DNA of 8,710 nt, taken from positions 1 to 8,710 of the forward strand of contig CAIJFC010000288.1 in NCBI GenBank assembly GCA_903819815.1, written 5' to 3'. This DNA is from an uncultured Bacteroidota bacterium. GTDB lineage: Bacteria; Bacteroidota; Bacteroidia; Flavobacteriales; Flavobacteriaceae. Both the position numbers and the translations under genes were made by a program. How positions within the stretch are numbered: the first letter of the stretch is position 1; each line of letters opens with the position of its first letter. Of the stretch, positions 6,450 through 8,710 are shown in pieces. The notes beneath the pieces are model-generated. The model was not told where the DNA came from, searched no databases, and saw only the letters and a list, made by a program, of their open reading frames with translations.

Positions 6450-7532
6450 TTATTTAAAATACTTTTCCAATAATAGCTGAGCGGCTGCAAATGGTGATAT
6501 TTCATCATTTTGCACCGCTTTTTTATTTTCTTCCAATAATTTATCGATTTCTGGATGGTTGAAAAAATTCGTTTTCAATTGTTCGTTTATCGTTTCCAAC
6601 ATCCAATATTGGTTTTGATCTTTACGTTTATCGAAGAAAAAATTATTCGATTGAGTTTGATTAACATACTTTTTTATTGTTTCCCAAACTTCTGGAATCC
6701 CCTCGCGGGTAATAGAACTACACGTTGAACTAGTAGGAATCCATTCCGATTTTTTTGTAGGAAATAAATGTAAAGCTCTGCCAAATTCAACTTTCGCTAA
6801 TTTCGATTTTCTCACATTATCACCATCCGCTTTATTAATCACAATTGCATCTGCCATTTCCATAATGCCGCGTTTTATTCCTTGCAATTCGTCGCCAGCA
6901 CCAGCAATTTTTAATAATAAAAAGAAGTCAACCATACTGTGAACAGCGGTTTCACTCTGACCAACACCCACTGTTTCAATAATGATTGTATCAAATCCAC
7001 AAGCCTCACAAAGGGTAATGGTTTCTCTTGTTTTCCGTGCAACACCGCCCAATGTTTCCCCCGAAGCGGATGGTCGGATATAGGCATTTTTGTCTTTTAC
7101 CAATTCTTCCATTCGGGTTTTGTCGCCCAAAATACTTCCATGAGAAATCGTACTACTTGGATCAACGGCAAGAACGGCCACTTTCTTCCCTAAACCAGTT
7201 AAATATTTCCCGAATGCTTCAATAAAGGTACTTTTCCCAACGCCTGGAACACCAGTAATTCCTATTCGAATCGATTTATTTGCGTGAGGCAAACAAGCAT
7301 TTACCACTTCATTTGCTCTTTCTAAATGCGAAACATTGGTACTTTCTACTAAGGTAATTGCACGACTTAAGGCGGTACTATTTCCATTTAAAATACCTTC
7401 AATTAATTCTATGGAAGTAGGTTGTTTCTTTCTAGAATCGTGAATTTGTTCCGCCACTTTTTCGCTGACAATTTCGGGGGGCGAAATTCCAGCTTTTTCG
7501 TGTAGTGCCGATATCTTGTTTTTTGATTCCAA
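6450..7532 (-). CDS. meaB: MeaB/ArgK-type GTPase, chaperone of methylmalonyl-CoA mutase
   Basis: This is a G3E-family GTPase of 360 residues that gates cofactor loading and protects methylmalonyl-CoA mutase from inactivation. It was formerly named ArgK. Visible motifs are Walker A G94-VPGVGKS101, DPSS at 124-127, SILGDKTRM at 133-141, RPSASGETLGG around 153-163, E186-TVGVGQSE in switch II, AGAGDELQGIKRG and NKAD at 233-236. The C-terminal helices serve dimerisation in the family. Length is normal. The start is odd: the frame begins at a TTG codon (7530-7532). The only nearby ATG, at 7542, is in another frame and leads to a stop after 36 codons. The next in-frame Met (residue 141) lies inside the GTPase domain, so TTG or a sequencing or mutational indel must be accepted. 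No methylmalonyl-CoA mutase gene is in the window. Confidence 0.93.
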   Translation of the reverse strand: MESKNKISALHEKAGISPPEIVSEKVAEQIHDSRKKQPTSIELIEGILNGNSTALSRAITLVESTNVSHLERANEVVNACLPHANKSIRIGITGVPGVGKSTFIEAFGKYLTGLGKKVAVLAVDPSSTISHGSILGDKTRMEELVKDKNAYIRPSASGETLGGVARKTRETITLCEACGFDTIIIETVGVGQSETAVHSMVDFFLLLKIAGAGDELQGIKRGIMEMADAIVINKADGDNVRKSKLAKVEFGRALHLFPTKKSEWIPTSSTCSSITREGIPEVWETIKKYVNQTQSNNFFFDKRKDQNQYWMLETINEQLKTNFFNHPEIDKLLEENKKAVQNDEISPFAAAQLLLEKYFK

Positions 7533-7547
7533 TGAAATACATTTTTG

Positions 7548-7555
7548 TAAATTTA
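7548..7555 (-). promoter_or_regulatory. candidate -7 element of meaB
   Basis: On the minus strand this reads TAAATTTA, within the perfect palindrome GTAAATTTAC (7547-7556). It is one base off TAnnTTTG. A start site near 7543 would leave about 10 nt before the TTG start codon. Confidence 0.3.
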
Positions 7556-7595
7556 CTAAATAAATAATTCTCCATAATTAAATCGTTATTTTTTA

Positions 7596-7667
7596 TTTGG
7601 AGCTTTTTCCTGCTATCATTCCAAATCCTTGCTAAAAAGCTCGGGATTTTCCCTTCCATCAGGGCTA
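7596..7667 (+). repeat. dispersed hairpin repeat, copy B
   Basis: This 72-bp second copy of the element at 801-868 is in the same orientation, with the ends TTTGGAGCT and ATCAGGGCTA and the TTCCTGCT block conserved. The centre has a different sequence but again pairs (AATCC with GGGATT, GCT with AGC around an A-rich loop), which suggests the fold is kept while the bases change. Here it lies between meaB and the terminator of the reductase gene. Confidence 0.75.
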
Positions 7668-7695
7668 AAAAAAAGAGAACAATTACGTTCTCTTT
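7667..7695 (-). terminator. intrinsic terminator of the dienoyl-CoA reductase gene
   Basis: Arms 7672-7680 and 7687-7695 form a perfect 9-bp stem (AAAGAGAAC with GTTCTCTTT) around a 6-nt loop. On the minus strand the second arm runs into a continuous T tract ending at 7667. It lies 22 bp after the reductase stop codon and directly abuts repeat copy B. Confidence 0.85.
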
Positions 7696-7717
7696 GAATA
7701 TTTAATCTGAAATAGAA

Positions 7718-8443
7718 CTAAGAATTCTTCTTTGATTTAATCATCATTTCAAGCATATCCCACATTTCTTCTGGAACTGCTTCTAATAAATTAAATTGTC
7801 CAGCTCCTTTTAACCATTCGCCACCATCAATAACAATAACTTCCCCATTGATATAAGCTGAAAAATCAGAAACTAAATAGGCTGCTAAATTGGCCAATTC
7901 TTGGTGATCTCCAACTCTTTTCAAAGGCACTTTTTTCGATAAATCGAATTTTTCTTTTAAGTCACCAGGTAACAATCGGTCCCAAGCTCCTTTTGTTGGA
8001 AAGGGTCCAGGAGCAATTGCGTTGGTTCGAATTCCGTATTTTGCCCATTCAACTGCTAAACTTCTTGTCATTGCCAAAACTCCTGCTTTTGCAGTCGCAC
8101 TTGGAACCACATAAGCAGAACCAGTAAAGGCATAAGTTGTTACAATATTTAAAACCGTTGAAGATTCTTGTTTTGCAGCTATCCAATGTTTTCCAAAGGC
8201 CAAAGTACAGTTTTTTGACCCTTTTAATACAATATCTATAACTGTATCAAACGCATTTGCCGAAAGGCGTTCCGTTGGTGATATAAAATTTCCCGCAGCA
8301 TTATTCAATAATACATCTACTTTTCCGTAGGCTTTTAAAACTTCTTGCAACATTGCTTCCACTTGGTCATAATGACGAACATCGCATTGAACAGGAAGGC
8401 AAGTTCCACCAGTTTCAGCTTCTAACTCGGTTGCTGTAGTTTT
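7718..8443 (-). CDS. DECR1-like 2,4-dienoyl-CoA reductase (SDR), N-terminus missing
   Basis: This is a short-chain dehydrogenase related to mitochondrial DECR1, which reduces 2,4-dienoyl-CoA with NADPH during oxidation of unsaturated fatty acids. Diagnostic stretches are LLNNAAGNF, TTYAFTGSAYVVPS, TAKAG, AVEWAKYGIRTNAIAPGP and a C-terminal INGEVIVIDGGEWL. The catalytic pattern is DECR1-like: Tyr in TTYAFTG, Ser eleven residues later in VVPS and Lys four further on. There is no classical YxxxK at the Ser position. A GTG at 8360-8362 could be called as a start. However, the frame upstream still reads family sequence (TELEAETGG, LPVQCDVRHYDQV), so that GTG is internal. Similarity fades near 8443, and an in-frame stop follows at 8474-8476. 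The TGxxxGxG cofactor loop is missing, so this copy cannot bind NADPH as it stands. It is either a disrupted gene or cut by an assembly join. Confidence 0.85.
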   Translation of the reverse strand, partial: KTTATELEAETGGTCLPVQCDVRHYDQVEAMLQEVLKAYGKVDVLLNNAAGNFISPTERLSANAFDTVIDIVLKGSKNCTLAFGKHWIAAKQESSTVLNIVTTYAFTGSAYVVPSATAKAGVLAMTRSLAVEWAKYGIRTNAIAPGPFPTKGAWDRLLPGDLKEKFDLSKKVPLKRVGDHQELANLAAYLVSDFSAYINGEVIVIDGGEWLKGAGQFNLLEAVPEEMWDMLEMMIKSKKNS

Positions 8444-8452
8444 TGGACATAC
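8443..8452. other. junction between Bacteroidota DNA and a foreign-looking segment
   Basis: This is the point where the reductase frame stops matching its family. To the left are Bacteroidota-style features. To the right are a sigma70-type promoter and a Shine-Dalgarno site. The exact base is uncertain by roughly ten positions. No IS terminal repeat or target duplication can be identified, because only one side is visible. Confidence 0.55.
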
Positions 8453-8486
8453 AAGTATAATGCTAAAAAGGTGCTAAACATACTTG
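8452..8486. repeat. inverted repeat enclosing two phased direct repeats
   Basis: CAAGTAT (8452-8458) and ATACTTG (8480-8486) are perfect 7-bp inverted arms. Between them TGCTAAA occurs twice (8461-8467 and 8472-8478), 11 bp apart, about one helical turn. TATAAT at 8456-8461 overlaps the left arm. It could be a protein-binding or recombination site, or chance; the function is unknown. Confidence 0.4.
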
Positions 8487-8514
8487 CCTATTTATACGTC
8501 CAGACACGCACCCA

Positions 8515-8540
8515 TGAGTGTTGTTAAAAAACAACACTCA
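8515..8540. other. perfect 11-bp stem-loop
   Basis: TGAGTGTTGTT and AACAACACTCA pair perfectly around an AAAA loop. No T tract follows on either strand, so it is not a standard intrinsic terminator. It ends 2 bp before the -35 box of the next promoter, so it may be a terminator of an earlier gene of another type or a regulatory site. Confidence 0.6.
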
Positions 8541-8542
8541 GC

Positions 8543-8571
8543 TTGACTAGATACCAAACATGTGATATACT
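8543..8571 (+). promoter_or_regulatory. sigma70-type promoter
   Basis: TTGACT (8543-8548), a 17-bp spacer and TATACT (8566-8571) make a near-consensus sigma70 promoter, about 22 bp before the ATG at 8594. TACCA (8552-8556) and TGGTA (8571-8575) form short inverted arms across the spacer and -10, a possible but weak operator. This promoter type is unlike the TAnnTTTG boxes elsewhere in the window. Confidence 0.7.
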
Positions 8572-8593
8572 GGTACAGTTAATTAGGAGTATT

Positions 8594-8710
8594 ATGTCCG
8601 ATGGAATTTATATTTTAGCATCGCTAGAAGGCTATAGAGTTACCTATTCAAATAGATATGACGATTTTATGACGCTTGAAGGCAAACTAGTTGGTAATAT
8701 TATAGAAGAA
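8594..8710 (+). CDS. unrecognised protein, 3' end outside the window
   Basis: The first 39 codons of a gene run off the window end without a stop. The start is supported by a Shine-Dalgarno AGGAG at 8585-8589, four bases before ATG, and by the sigma70 promoter upstream. The visible residues begin MSDGIYILASLEGYRV and end GKLVGNIIEE. There is no signal peptide or membrane segment, and the profile looks soluble. I cannot assign a family. Initiation signals and slightly less AT-rich surroundings differ from the flavobacterial genes to the left, so it probably comes from a different genome or element. Confidence 0.6.
   Translation, partial: MSDGIYILASLEGYRVTYSNRYDDFMTLEGKLVGNIIEE

Noticed and set aside
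6939..7225. Plus-strand open frames inside meaB.
   Set aside because: They are antisense shadows of a strongly conserved GTPase.
7432..7659. A 75-codon minus-strand frame overlapping the start of meaB, including the ATG at 7542.
   Set aside because: It overlaps the meaB N-terminus and repeat copy B, shows no recognisable protein features, and ends inside meaB. It is noted only because its ATG bears on the meaB start.
7718..8362. Treating the GTG at 8360-8362 as the true start of the reductase.
   Set aside because: The frame upstream still encodes conserved reductase sequence (TELEAETGG, QCDVRHYDQV), so the GTG is internal and the gene is truncated rather than short.
1..8710. CRISPR array, tRNA, rRNA, transposase or defence gene cluster.
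   Set aside because: No regularly spaced repeats, no tRNA-like cloverleaf noticed, and no transposase, nuclease or other defence protein among the readable genes.

Overview
The window looks like chromosomal DNA of a flavobacterium-like Bacteroidota. The coding and intergenic DNA is AT-rich. Starts follow A-rich leaders rather than Shine-Dalgarno sites, and several genes carry the Bacteroidota -7 motif TAnnTTTG. The proteins (DUF4197, DUF1543, a fused isobutyryl-CoA mutase, MeaB, small secreted proteins) are typical of that group. This assignment is inferred from sequence features only.

Layout, left to right. A DUF4197 exported protein (minus) is divergent from icmF (plus), a 1142-residue fusion of B12-binding domain, G-protein chaperone and acyl-CoA mutase. 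The gap between them holds copy A of a short dispersed repeat. After icmF come two hairpins, then a roughly 100-bp imperfect palindrome. Next are a secreted protein with TonB-plug-like motifs (plus), a DUF1543 protein (minus), a small lipoprotein (plus, divergent from DUF1543) and meaB (minus), the GTPase chaperone of methylmalonyl-CoA mutase. Upstream of meaB lie copy B of the dispersed repeat and a strong intrinsic terminator. That terminator belongs to a DECR1-like 2,4-dienoyl-CoA reductase (minus), whose N-terminal NADPH-binding part is missing.

The metabolic theme is acyl-CoA chemistry. IcmF interconverts isobutyryl- and butyryl-CoA, MeaB services a B12 mutase encoded elsewhere, and the reductase helps degrade unsaturated acyl-CoAs. 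The small genes between them have no visible link to this, and alternating strands argue against one operon.

The last ~265 bases differ in kind. At about 8443-8452 the reductase reading frame stops resembling its family. Beyond that point there is a textbook sigma70 promoter (TTGACT, 17 bp, TATACT), an AGGAG Shine-Dalgarno site and the start of an unrecognised ORF that runs off the end. This is either the edge of an inserted element or a chimeric assembly join; the sequence alone cannot decide. I found no clear new multi-gene system. The items most worth checking are this junction, the two-copy repeat and the odd meaB start.
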